NCBI GenBank assembly: GCA_030220185.1
Contig: JASPKZ010004560.1
Location: 310,001-374,000, forward strand
Direction of reading: 5' to 3'
From: Diploptera punctata
Taxonomy: Eukaryota; Arthropoda; Insecta; Blattodea; Blaberidae
DNA: 64,000 nt
Shown here: piece after piece, positions 31,671 to 41,486 of the stretch
Layout of the letters: each line of letters opens with the position of its first letter
Position numbering within the stretch: the first letter of the stretch is position 1
Notes under the pieces: generated by a model
Told to the model about the DNA's origin: nothing
What the model saw: the letters and a program-made list of their open reading frames with translations, nothing else
The model's database searches: none
Position numbers and translations under genes: made by a program

Positions 31671-32412
31671 CATGAGTAATCTCACGAGTGATTTCCAAAT
31701 TATCGATAAATTCACGACTCATGAAGTGAGGAGTGAATTTATCTAGATAATTTGGAAATCAAGAGTGACATTTGTTAGGACTATTTAACGAATAAAATTA
31801 TGCTGTTTACTCACAAATCATTATTTAAATATAGTTATTTTAAAATATGTATATATATTTAATGTAAACGGCGATGTTTAAAAACAAATGAGAAACGATT
31901 GGTACGCTTCATTTGCTTCTTTTGTTTATCACTGCAACCAGATCATATTATTTATTGCCAAATGATCGCAATATTGTAAGAATGCACTCTAATGGGGAAA
32001 AAATGAAATACATCAAACTGTATATTAATTCATTTCTGATGTCCTATGATGTAAATATGACAATTATATTTGGAATGTTATTACCTGTGAAAAAATACAT
32101 TTAAGAAAGTGCAAACAGTTTTTTTTTGTATAATCAATTGCTACAAATGTTTTTATATTAACTCCCGCATGCGCTACGTGTTGACATTCATGCACTATAT
32201 ATACAATATGGTAGGAGTATTTTTTACTGAAACAGTCACTGCAAAATGATGCTATGACATATTCAGAATGTTAAAAAGGAGGTGCTTTCTTTATTATGAT
32301 AAACCTTAGTTGGTAAATTCTAGACGAAACACGACTGTGATTGGTTGTAAGTAAAAAATCATTGACATGTGATTGGTCATTGACTCCCATTTGGGGCATC
32401 AGTTAAATAGTC
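31671..32412 (+). repeat. Repeat I, unit 2 (direct tandem copy)
   Basis: The same order of words as unit 1, with an extra ~110 bp near 32,110-32,260. Its head palindrome (atttccaaattatc ... gataatttggaaat) is better preserved than in unit 1. The two units meet at aaatagt/catgagtaat. Confidence 0.75.
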
Positions 32413-32850
32413 TTTGTAATAGCCAGTTGTTGGCTCATATATGACTTTCTTTTCAGAGTCAACTTCCTCAGGTTGGCCACTATGAGTCTCAAAACGGATT
32501 GTGGGATCTAATATCATACCAATTTTAGTTCCTACGTTATGGAATATTTTTCTTTGGCCTTCAAAGTTACAAAAATGAATTTATTATCTTTAAGCCCCGA
32601 CATATTCAGTAGATCTTGTGTTATTTATGCATTTCTTAAAAGTTTCTCGTAAGATTTGTATAAGGAATGAAGAGCGCCTAATGAAAGTTTGGTGCATGAA
32701 ATATCGAGACCACAGTCGGTTATCAATTTGATGACGTAGATAGATGAACTGACAAATGAGGGTTGAACTCGCTATTCAACAAGGTAGTTGGCATTCACTC
32801 CATGTTCTCTTCCAACTTTAGTCTAATTTAGTTTGGAAAGCACCCACTCG

Positions 32851-33415
32851 CAATCATGTCCATGTATTATGATTACAGCAACAGATTACATTTATCATCT
32901 TGCAACAGCAAATATAAATTTATAAGCCTCTTCATATTTCACAAAATTTCTTACTGGAAACTCTCCTATCTCTTCCAACTTTCCCAGCTACGTATTCCTC
33001 CTCTGACTTGTTTTCTGTTTGAATTTATTACTAAGCGAGAAATATCGTGGATGTTTTCATCTAGGCCTACTGTTATATTTTATGTTCAGAAAAATAGCAA
33101 GGAATAAAGAAGCCATTGACGGGTTTCCCATAAAAACATTTTTGAAACATTTTTCGGGTAGAAAACATAGAGAAAGTTTTCATTGTTCACCGTAACAGTA
33201 GGGTTTTCTTTTAATTTACATTGTCTCAATATAATTTATAACTAATATTAAAAAAATGGCTATTCTGTGCCACCGTGCACCAGTGAATATTCGATCGGGA
33301 ACAAGTGACTTTTGGCGTCATGTTGGCCAGTGTGATCACACATGTTCTGCTAGAGCCAGTTGCCAACATGTTTGCTCAAATATAAGGGGATTCTATCCCA
33401 AGAGTCCTCTTAATT
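32851..33415. other. No gene recognised
   Basis: An 83-codon plus-strand frame (32,856-33,107) lacks a motif. No TE words are seen. Confidence 0.35.
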
Positions 33416-34040
33416 TAATGGGCAAGTTAGGGTGAGAAAATAGGCATGTTAGTGTTGTTTTGGGGAAGTTAGGGTGAGAACATGGGCGAGTTAGTGTTGT
33501 TTTTGGGAAGTTAGTTTGAGAAAATGGGCAAGTTAGTGTTGTTTTGGGGAAGTTAGGGTGAGCAAATGGGCAAGTTAGTGTTGTTTTGAGGGAGTTAGGG
33601 TGAGGAAATGGGCATGTTAGTGTTATTTTAGGGAAGTTAGGGTGAGCAAATGGGCACGTTACTGTTGTTTTGGGGAAGTTAGGGTGAAAATGGGCGAGGT
33701 ATTGTTGTTTTGAGGAAGTTAGGGTGAGTACATGGGCGAGGTAGTGTTGTTTTGGGGAAGTTAGGGTGCGAAAATGGGCGAGTTAGTGTTGTTTTTGGGA
33801 ATTTAGGGTGAGAAAATGGGCAGGTTAGTGTTGTTTTTGGGAAGTTAGGGTGAGAAAATGGGCGAGTTAGTGTTGTTTTTTGGGAAATTAGGGTGAGAAA
33901 ATGGGCAAGTTAGTGTTGTTTTGGGGAAGTTAGGGTGAGAAAATGGGCGTTAGTGTTGTTTTTGGGAAGTTAGCGTAAGAAAATGGGCAAGTTAGTGTTG
34001 TTTTGGGGACGTTAGGATGAGAAAATGGGCGAGTTAGTAT
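33416..34040 (+). repeat. 42-bp G-rich minisatellite, about 14 units
   Basis: The consensus unit consists of gttagtgttgttttgggga, then gttagggtgagaaaatgg, then gcaa. Units are 40-43 bp and differ by substitutions such as ggcaag/ggcgag/ggcatg and the length of the T-G run. Every unit has G triplets on the plus strand. The frame is not maintained because unit length varies. Confidence 0.95.
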
Positions 34041-34272
34041 ACACCAAAGTAGTTTAGCGTTCACTTGTTTGTTGGTGGGTTTTATGATATGCTGGCTGCA
34101 CTGGCTGAGTAATGACTAATACATATTATTTTATATTAAAATGTGGTGATTTTAGGTTAATTTGAGCTCAACTTCTCACTTAATTTTAAGGCATTCCTCA
34201 CATTTTATGACAGAGAAATTAACATATATATTTCTCTCAGGTAATTATTCACATACTTCAACAATAAATTGT

Positions 34273-34277
<5 letters not shown>

Positions 34278-34323
<46 letters not shown>
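34278..34323. repeat. (TA)n microsatellite
   Basis: About 23 uninterrupted TA units. Confidence 0.97.
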
Positions 34324-34326
<3 letters not shown>

Positions 34327-36025
34327 AATGTTAACCGGACGTTAAGAATCCTAGAGGAAATGTATGGAGAAGTTCGGATAATGTGAACTCTTCTGTTTGA
34401 GTGGACCCCGTTAATCGCTTCTTTAATTGGTGCTGCCCTCGAACAGAAAATATTTTAACTTCTTCCCCTCATCAACTTTGACGGGTTGAAGTCCAGTTTC
34501 TTTTATTATTTTTGCGAAGAAGAGTTTATTTTTTATATTTATAAAAATTACCACTTTAAACTTTTTCAACCTAAGAATCAATTCTTAATTTCTGCTGTTG
34601 AATATTACAAATGTTGAAAAACTCATAATTATATTATATTATGTAGATGCTGTTTTAATATACCGACGGGTTTTGGTTTGATATTATGTGACATGGTGGC
34701 TGTATAAAATAATTAAACATAAGAAAGGAATTCTGTTAATGTGGACCCTCTGGGTCGACTTTAAATGAATGCGTATATTTTATCAAGGAGGATTCTATCT
34801 GTAAAAACCATTCACTTAATTAATTTAATTTAATATCCTTATAATTTTACTAAACCCAAAGATCGTCGTTTATGCACTTGAATGACGTGTGAATGTTATA
34901 ATCAACAATAATTTTTCAAAATATGAAATAAATATCTACGCTTTTTAATTATGATCAGTCATAAATATTTTCAGATTAACCTGTGCCTGTCTGTATAAAT
35001 TAATAGAGTAAATAAACTTAAAAATAGACTAAAAGTTAAGGTGGTCTCTGGGGTCCATTTTATCAGAATATGGAGATTAAAGTGGACATTTCTTGTAGGC
35101 AATTAAAATGTTTATAAATTATGAAGATGTTTCCATACTTGAATAAAATAACAATTATATTTCATAGTTAAAACACTAATGATAATCTCTGCAATTAAAC
35201 GAAATTCAAATTCCTTAGTTAAAAGAAGAAAAACAACAAATTCAAAACAGGGGTCCAAATTACTTGAAGTTTCTCTTTATTGAAAAAAAAAACAAGAAAT
35301 AATAAGATTCTGAACGAAAACACACCCTGCCAGATCAATCCATTATAGGCTTACAACATGCTCGTAATACACAATCAGTACCCAACAGAACAGCTTGAAG
35401 ATAGAACTAGTTCCGAAAGGCCTAGCTGATTATTTTAAACAATTTTAAATTGTTGAAGTTGACGATTTTTATTGTTTTAAATATAGAGTTTCTCCAGTTT
35501 AACAATATGTATTCTGCAAACAAGCAAATAAGTGACTTGCTGAGGAATTCACTTAGTTTGCGCAATCCCTGCGCGACACTTTATTAAAGAACAGATATTG
35601 AAATTTTGAATACAAGAAAAAAGTTTAAACAGAAAATAAAGCGATGTTAATTCGAAATAAAATGTTGTACGTGAAATGATATTTCAATGTATTAACTCAA
35701 GGAAATTAAAGATGATAAAAACAATTAATTAGAAAACTTTTGTAAAAGAGAAAGTTGTGGCGGAAAGAAATCAAAACTTGGAACAACACAAGTTACATCT
35801 GCTGCTTATAATACAGTGAACACTTGGTTCCAACTTCATTGTGTTGCGTTTGACAGATGCGAAAAGTTGCCAACATTCTACTCTTGGTTTTCCCTGTTTA
35901 CTTCTTTGAAAGTAAAACCAACACAAATTGTTGTACTTTTTATACCAATTTTAACTAACGAAATAGACAGTGTGGTTATACACCTTTGTTGGTCGAGGGG
36001 CAGAATTTTTTTCATAGACCGGTCG
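34324..36025. other. No gene recognised (1.7 kb)
   Basis: The most AT-rich unique stretch in the window. The 185-codon plus-strand frame from 35,816 gains its length from microsatellite and antisense LINE-A sequence and is not credible. Confidence 0.4.
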
Positions 36026-36054
36026 AGCACTACTACTACTACTACTACTACTAC

Positions 36055-36096
<42 letters not shown>

Positions 36097-36102
36097 TACT
36101 TA
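36026..36102. repeat. Compound (TAC)n-(TTA)n microsatellite
   Basis: About 9 TAC units, then about 13 TTA units, at the 3' end of a minus-strand LINE-A. Confidence 0.95.
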
Positions 36103-36104
36103 CT

Positions 36105-36592
36105 TTTACTTACTCACTGGCACTATCGAACCCGTAGGTTCATGGCCGCGCGGACATAAACTCTCCATACATCCCTATCCTGAGCTAATGCTTTCCAATC
36201 ATTCCCTGTATAATCTACTTCCCTCAAATCATAATTCATGTTATTCTCCCACCTCATTCTTGGTCTACCAACTGGGCGTTTTCCCTCTGGCTTTCCTACA
36301 AGAAGCTTCTATGCAAGTCTTTCATTCTCCATACGTGCAACATGTCCTGCCCATCGCAGTCTACGTGACTTAACTCTTGTTATTATATCTGGCTTCCTAC
36401 AAAGGCCATGTAGTTCATTGTTATGTAGTCTTCTCCATTCACCCGCTTGTTCATCTCTCTTTGTTCCAAAAATGCTCCCAAGTACTTTATTCTCTGACAC
36501 TTGTAATCTGCTTTCCTCCCTTAAAGTAAGAGTCCATGTTTCGCACCCATATAATATAACTGGTAGAATAATAGTTTTATATATTTTCAGTT
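36105..36592 (-). mobile_element. LINE-A fragment
   Basis: A minus-strand copy from the 3' end (cactatcgaacccgtagg) to tatattttcag. The frame includes RRLRWAGHVARMENERLA and FGTKRDEQAGEWRRLHNNEL. It joins (TTA)n directly at 36,592. Confidence 0.85.
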
Positions 36593-36634
36593 ATTATTAT
36601 TATTATTATTATTATTATTGTTATTATTATTATT
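36592..36634. repeat. (TTA)n microsatellite
   Basis: About 14 TTA units with one G interruption, between oppositely oriented LINE-A copies. Confidence 0.92.
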
Positions 36635-36784
36635 TAGTGTTAATAAGGTGTTGGGTTTTGCTGATAATGTAGTATTATTTAGGATATAGCGAGGAGATAA
36701 TAAGGGCCAACATGCACACACTATTAATACTAAGAAACTGGGATTTGAAGTAAACACCAATATTTTTAAATATATCGCTTTCTT

Positions 36785-37135
36785 CTTCTTTTACATCATG
36801 ACATTACGTCTTTTGACCTGTTTTCACATCAAGTGGGATATAGTGAATCTTCCCATCTAACAAATTGGCGTCCAACTCTTCTATGTATATTAGTCTGTAC
36901 TTAGTAACAGATGAGGGATTCTATCTGTAGGCATTCTTTGAAAACGTTCATACCAGTTGTTTCTCATATTGCCAATTCTATTTATTAAATTTAAAATATT
37001 TCAGTGTTTTGTAATATATTCATTTCTTTATCTGTCCTAAATTGTCATACCTGTTACTGAACGGAATAACTTCGTTTTGGTAGTTTCTATTTTTATTCTG
37101 TCTGAACGATTAAGAATCCAATTTTCGAAATATAT
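36785..37135 (-). mobile_element. LINE tail fragment, LINE-C-like
   Basis: Minus-strand reading in broken frames: WILNRSDRIKIETTKTKLFRSV, NRIGNMRNNWYERFQRMPTDRI and PHLLL. This is the 'N..W..H..RMP.DRIP' block near a LINE C-terminus. Confidence 0.5.
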
Positions 37136-37697
37136 GATCAGGCCACATATACAAATACATTATTTAAGAGAAATGGACAGTTAATGACAATTGAGGGAAT
37201 TTTTGAAGGAATGACTGAATTAAAATACGTAGGAACAATAATTACAAATAGGAATGAGGTGCAAAAAGAAATTAAACAAAGGCTTAAGGTGCATGCTATT
37301 ATGTATAAAACATTAAACTGAAAATATATAAAACTGTTATTCTACCAGTTATATTATGTGGATGCGAAACATGGTCTCTTACTTTAAAGGAGGTGAAAAC
37401 ATTACGAGTATTTGATAATAATGTCTTAAAAAATGTTTGTACCAAAGAGAAATGAACAGAGGGGTGAATGGGGGAAGACTTCATAACAGTGAGCTATGTG
37501 ATCTGTGTAGGAAACCAGTTATAATAGGAAGATTTACTGCTCGTAGAGTGTGATGCGCAAGACATGTGGCACGAATGGGGTATGAAAGTGTGGTACAGAA
37601 GCTTCTTGTAGGAAAACCAGACGGAAAATGTCCATTTTGTAGACCAAGAATAACGTGGTAGAATAATATTAATCTTGATTTGAGGAAAGTATAAGAT

Positions 37698-38001
37698 CCA
37701 TCCATGGTAATTCTGCCCGAAGGCAGATTCTTCACTGCAATCGTAGCATTTTCATCCTATGGTTGCAGCTTTGCAAGGGAATTGTAGGTGTGGTAGCTTC
37801 CTGTTGCTTTCCACACCAGTGAAGGATGATGATAATGACAAGGATGATGATGATGGCCACATGATTTCGAGGATCGTTTGGGCCTTAAAGTTTTCCTGAC
37901 ATTTGTCTTACAGGTGAGGAAAAACCCCGATAAAAACTGCCCCGACCGGGGATCGAACCCGGACCCGCTGCGTGACAAGGCAGCACGCTACCTCGGTGGA
38001 C
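37698..38001 (-). mobile_element. SINE1 copy with target duplication
   Basis: The reverse complement gives the SINE1 head (with deletion of about 10 bp at the A box), ccccggtcggggcagttttta-type sequence, cctgtaagacaaatgtcagg and gggaagctaccacac. It is flanked by the 11-bp direct repeat aagtataagat (37,687-37,697 and 38,002-38,012). The duplicated bases belong to the start of element K, so SINE1 inserted after K. Confidence 0.9.
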
Positions 38002-38002
38002 A

Positions 38003-38187
38003 AGTATAAGATAAAACCTTAAAATATGTACCTTGTGGCAGGTGCCGTCGCGTCTCCTCAACTGTGCTGTAATATTAAATTTAAAAGCTAACACAGTTGA
38101 GGACGACGGCACCTGCCAGAAGGTACATATTTTAAGTTTGTATCTTATGACTATTCGCCGAACGGAATTTGATATGAATTTTATTAA
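38003..38187 (+). mobile_element. Element K, copy 1 (hairpin-headed)
   Basis: A palindrome of about 150 bp: gtacctt(g)tggcaggtgccgtcg and tcctcaactgtg pair with cacagttgagga and cgacggcacctgccagaaggtac. It is followed by an unpaired tail with gaacgg and gaattttatta. The tail words match copy 2 at 44.86-44.89 kb. Approximate short repeats ttgagga/ttgagag flank it within LINE-A. Confidence 0.7.
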
Positions 38188-38585
38188 TATTGAGAGCTGG
38201 ACATGATTGGAGAATATTAGCTTAGGATAGGTATATAATGGATAACTTATGTCCGCGCGGCCGTGAACCAACAGGTTCGATGGTACAGTGAGTTAGTTAG
38301 TGTTAACTGACATAACAACTAACACTTCTGCATGGTATAAGAGTTTTAATTAAAATAAGTAATAACTCCATGTTACGTTTCAGTTTGCTCACAATCTACG
38401 GTACAGGGTGTCACTAAACTCAGTATTCATTTCGATGAAGGTAATCACTATCCATTTCCATGAAGGAAATCAATGATTTAAAAACCAATGCCATTGTGAA
38501 GTTTTACACATATTCTACTGCCTTTCCTACATGACCGCCATCTAGGTGAAAATACAAGTTCCATCTTTCAGCTGTGAAACTAAAT

Positions 38586-39152
38586 TTAGACCGTAACATT
38601 TAACCGTAAAGAAGCCTGCTGCTTCTGTGATACGATTACGTAAATCAAGCAGACGTCATAAGGACGTTTTCGTAGATTTAAATGTGAAATTTTCCTCACT
38701 GCGATGATCTTGTAGAAGATTTCCGGGCTGTTGGCCGTGGTCTTGAGGCTTGTAGTTCCCCGACGCGACGGCCCAAGACCACGGCCAACAGCCCGGAAAT
38801 CTTCTACAACTTCATCATAATAATTCCGGCCGTGAAAGCCTAAGTCAATATATTTCCTCACTGTGTTACGAGGGGCATTGAACTCCATACTGCGGTGACG
38901 AGTTGGTGCGTTCAGATTATCACTGATAATTAGAACCTGCTGCACTGTTCGTGCTGATACGCGTGGTAGTCCATGACGTGCCTCATCACACACACTGCCA
39001 GTATGCTTAAATTTGTTTACAAGCAGACGAACGTGTGCCTTTGTTCGGGCTTGTTTACGGAATTTATGGGTAAGTTTAGCTCTGGCGTCTTCATATGACC
39101 ATCCATGTACGCGTGCACAAACAATGGCAACCCGTTTTTTGTTGCTGAACAT
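38586..39152 (-). CDS. Transposase N-terminal HTH protein (catalytic domain absent)
   Basis: A 188-codon open frame starting MFSNKKRVAIVCARVHG at 39,152. Residues ~1-75 (SYEDARAKLTHKF, RTKAHVRLLVNKFKHTGSV, EARHGLPRVSARTVQQV) match the N-terminal helix-turn-helix of insect mariner/Tc1-type transposases, which binds the inverted repeats. The 58.6-60.4 kb element has a related N-terminus. Residues ~75-188 contain no DDE motif. Part of the frame (38,712-38,807) is a perfect inverted repeat, so its peptide is probably an accident of rearrangement. Whether it is expressed is unknown. Confidence 0.6.
   Translation of the reverse strand: MFSNKKRVAIVCARVHGWSYEDARAKLTHKFRKQARTKAHVRLLVNKFKHTGSVCDEARHGLPRVSARTVQQVLIISDNLNAPTRHRSMEFNAPRNTVRKYIDLGFHGRNYYDEVVEDFRAVGRGLGPSRRGTTSLKTTANSPEIFYKIIAVRKISHLNLRKRPYDVCLIYVIVSQKQQASLRLNVTV
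38712..38807. repeat. Perfect 34-bp inverted repeat, 28-bp loop
   Basis: The arm 38,712-38,745 (gtagaagatttccgggctg ... gtggtcttg) is exactly complementary to 38,774-38,807. The arms are GC-richer than the surroundings and lie inside the mariner derivative. Confidence 0.97.
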
Positions 39153-39237
39153 GTTGCACTAAGCTAACAGTGTGTGCAAAGAAAAAAAAAAGTAATGTTT
39201 TCATGGAAATGGATAGTGACTTTAGAGACACCCTGTA

Positions 39238-39804
39238 TTTTGGAGTGAAAGCATTTCACAAATCTTTTTAATAGTCAATTTACCACTTCGGAAAGCAGGG
39301 AAGAAATTTTAATTTTAGTTTTCTTGAATACATTTTTACGTGGAATTCAGCATAGATAATGACAGAAGAAATCTAGCAATAAATGCAAATGTTTATAATT
39401 GGTTGTTATACCAGTTACATTAGTTAGTTAGTTAGGTAGCATTAATAAAGTGGAAAGAGTTTGACTTAAGAATTTCAAGACGAATGAATGAGATATTTCA
39501 CTTGTGCAACTAATCTCTCTTAAAGAAGTTAAAATTAAAGCAAACAAAATGGGATTACAAAGTTTCTCAGGAAGGTAATCTGACTCCCAACTTTTAGAAA
39601 TTGTCTTCAATTTTTAAATGAAGCCTCGAGTAGAATTTTCTTATCCAGTGAGCAACATCACATCCAGTGATGAACTTTAATCTAGCAAAATGTTATTTAT
39701 TGATGTATTTAATCCTCATTTAGTGTAACTGTTAGAATATCTAACTAGTATCTCACGGGAAAAGAATTCGACACCCTGCTCTAACTCTCCCAGTTTAAAT
39801 ACGC
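39238..39804. other. No gene recognised
   Basis: AT-rich DNA. The word ttagttagttagttagg at 39,421 resembles a LINE-A tail, but no LINE-A ORF precedes it. Confidence 0.35.
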
Positions 39805-39805
39805 T

Positions 39806-39898
39806 ACAAGATGATGATGATAATAATAATAATAATATTATTAATAATAATAATAATAATAATTATTATTATTATTATTATCATCATCATCATCATCT
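39806..39898. repeat. Palindromic compound microsatellite at LINE-C 3' end
   Basis: (GAT)n-(AAT)n on one side mirrors (ATT)n-(ATC)n on the other, giving a ~90-bp inverted array. On the LINE-C (minus) sense strand the right half reads as a (GAT)n(AAT)n tail immediately after the stop codon. Confidence 0.93.
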
Positions 39899-39909
39899 TC
39901 ATTCATGGA

Positions 39910-40602
39910 TTAGGTCTGTTGACCCGTTCCGACTTCAGCCCATCTCTTTCTAGGTCTGCCCACATCTCGGGTGCCTTTAGGTTTGTATTTTGTTATTTGT
40001 TTTGGATATCTATCTTCATTCATTCTGTCTATGTGTTGCTTCCATTTTTGTCTATATGTATCCATTTTATCAGTTATTGCAAATATTTCAAGTTCCTGTC
40101 TTATTTCTGTGTTCTTGATTCTGTCTTCCTTAGTGCACCCTTTAACAGATCTCAAAAATTTCATTTCTGCTGCCGTTATCCTACTTAGGTCTTGTTTTTT
40201 ATGTATCCAGGCTTCTGAACCATAGAGCAGTACCGGTACTGCCAACATTTTATAAAATTTCAGTTGGGTCTCTCTTGTTGTTTTGTTATTTAGTGTTCGT
40301 TTTATCGTACCACATATTCCCTGGAATTTTGCTATTTTATTATTTATATCATTATCATAATTAAATGAAATGTCACATCCTAGATAATTGAGATGGTTCA
40401 CCTGTTCTATGATTTTGTTTCCTATTACTATTTTCGATCTGATTTGATTTTTCCCTTGGAATGCCATTACCTTAGTTTTTTCTATGGATATTTTGAGATT
40501 ATATTGTTCACATATATTATGTAGTTTAAAAATATTCCTCTGAAGTTCGTCTTCTGTATTTGCTATTATTACCTGGTCATCAGCGTATAATAATGTTTTC
40601 AA
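39910..40602 (-). pseudogene. LINE-C ORF, part 4: RT motif C, thumb and C-terminus
   Basis: Residues 4-12 are LLYADDQVI, the RT catalytic motif C with both Asp present. Then follow LQRNIFKLHNICEQYNLKIS, KTKVMAFQGKNQ, VNHLNYLGCDISFNYDND (thumb), KFYKMLAVPVLLYGSEAW, AAEMKFLRSVKGCTKEDR, YRQKWKQHIDRMNEDRYP and RDVGRPRKRWAEVGTG before the stop. It overlaps the upstream part by four bases in another frame, implying a one-base indel at about 40,601. The protein would copy the LINE RNA at the nicked target site. Confidence 0.85.
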
Positions 40603-41165
40603 GTAGTGTGTTTATCTAATTTTATTCCTTTATTTGTTTCTTCGTTCCATTTTTTTATTATATCATTGATGTATAGGTTAAATAAAACTGGAGAGATACT
40701 GCATCCTTGTTTAACTCCTTGATTAGTATGAATTTTATTTTTACTTACTTCATTTCTAGTTTTTATAACAAAATTTGTGTTCCAGTACAAACTCTTTATA
40801 GCTGCTATTAAGTGTTTCGGAATTCCTTTTTCTTTTAAAATTGTCCAGAGTTTTCCTCTGTCTACTTTATCAAATGCCTTGACAAAATCAATAAAAGCTA
40901 TGTGTGTTTCCATGTTATATTCTCTTCTTTTGTTTATAAATTCTTTTATCGTAAATATATTATCCATACATGAACGCCCTGGTCTGAATCCACTTTGTTC
41001 TTCTGTTAACATTACCTCTGTTATTTGTTTTAACCTAAATGTTAAGATTCTTGAGTATATTTTATAGCCTGCAGTTAAAATGCTTATTCCTCTGTAGTTG
41101 TTGCAGTCTTTACGTTCTCCTTTCTTAAAAATAGATTGTACTATTGCTGTTGTCCAGGTTTCTGG
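40599..41165 (-). pseudogene. LINE-C ORF, part 3: RT palm
   Basis: The frame is open from about 41,165 (TWTTAIVQSIFKKGER, NNYRGISIL) into MLTEEQSGFRPGRSCMD at 41,012. It then gives THIAFIDFVKAFDKVDR (motif A, first catalytic Asp), GIPKHLIAAIKSLYWN, NQGVKQGCSISPVLFNLYIN (motif B) and KKWNEETNKG. All core residues expected before motif C are intact. The boundary with part 2 is a frameshift at an A/T homopolymer near 41,190. Confidence 0.85.
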
Positions 41166-41475
41166 TATTGTTGCTTGTTTCCAACATAAATTTAAAAAAA
41201 TGTAATAATCTCAGTTTAAAAAAAATTCCTCCATATTTTATTAATTCCATATTAATTCCGTCTATTCCAGCTGCCTTTCTGTTCTTTGTTGTTTTCAGTA
41301 CTTCTTCTAATTCTTCCATTGTTATCATATCTATTCCTATCTCACACTCATATATGTTATCTTTAGTTATTTTATTTTCATTATACCACAGTTTTTTATA
41401 ATGTTCTTCCCATTGTTTCTCCTCAATTGCATTGATCTGTATTGTATCTTTTTCTTGTTTATTTAGATGTTTCAT
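41125..41475 (-). pseudogene. LINE-C ORF, part 2: EN-RT linker and RT start
   Basis: The frame runs KHLNKQEKDTIQINAIEEKQW, EEHYKKLWYNEN, ITMEELEEVLKTTKNRKAAG and DGINMELIKYGG (RT motif 0/1, 'K..KA.G.D.I..E..K'). It ends in a short out-of-frame tail after SNNTRN. Upstream it joins the endonuclease part across a frameshift near 41,500 in a run of five A. Confidence 0.8.
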
Positions 41476-41486
41476 TACTTTATAGG

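Larger units (their letters stand above)
30885..32850 (-). mobile_element. LINE-J C-terminus, split by tandem repeat I units
   Basis: On the minus strand, 32,413-32,600 encodes LDPTIRFETHSGQPEEVDSEKK and VIYEPTTGYYKD. 30,885-31,042 continues with KYQLDNITVTGLMVGARGTIPG, FLAKFSNSLDLDRVYLSK and IAIAAIRGSILIL. Together they form a LINE C-terminal domain (the R-F-E...P-EVD-EK and GARGTIP signatures of R2/NeSL/R4-like tails, from memory). Upstream to about 32,850 the frame is decayed. The split at 31,043/32,412 removes nothing obvious. Confidence 0.65.
36634..38310 (+). mobile_element. LINE-A copy with nested insertions
   Basis: Plus-strand LINE-A pieces run in ORF order: 36,634-36,775 (gttttgctgataatg, NMHTLL-type words), 37,140-37,690 (ttaatgacaattgaggg, VILPVILCGCETWSLTL-like, GRPRIT) and 38,198-38,310 (catgattggagaatattagc to aacaggttcgatggtac, tail ttagttag). 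Between them lie another LINE tail (36,785-37,130, minus), SINE1 (minus) and element K. Confidence 0.8.
38404..39235 (-). mobile_element. mariner/Tc1-family deletion derivative
   Basis: The TIRs are cagggtgtcactaaactca on the left and, in reverse complement, cagggtgtctctaaagtca on the right. Both are flanked by TA (38,402-38,403 and 39,236-39,237). The word actatccatttccatgaa is repeated near both ends. Coding is limited to 38,586-39,152. At 832 bp the element lacks the transposase catalytic domain. Confidence 0.85.

Noticed and set aside
33416..34040. CRISPR-like array
   Set aside because: Units are contiguous and variable with no unique spacers, in a eukaryotic context; it is a minisatellite.
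35816..36373. 185-codon plus-strand ORF
   Set aside because: Its middle is translated (TAC)n/(TTA)n and its end is antisense LINE-A; nothing supports a gene.
39421..39440. Telomeric repeat (ttagttagttagttagg)
   Set aside because: Insect telomeres are TTAGG; this is a short TTAG run like LINE-A tails, not an array of the telomeric unit.
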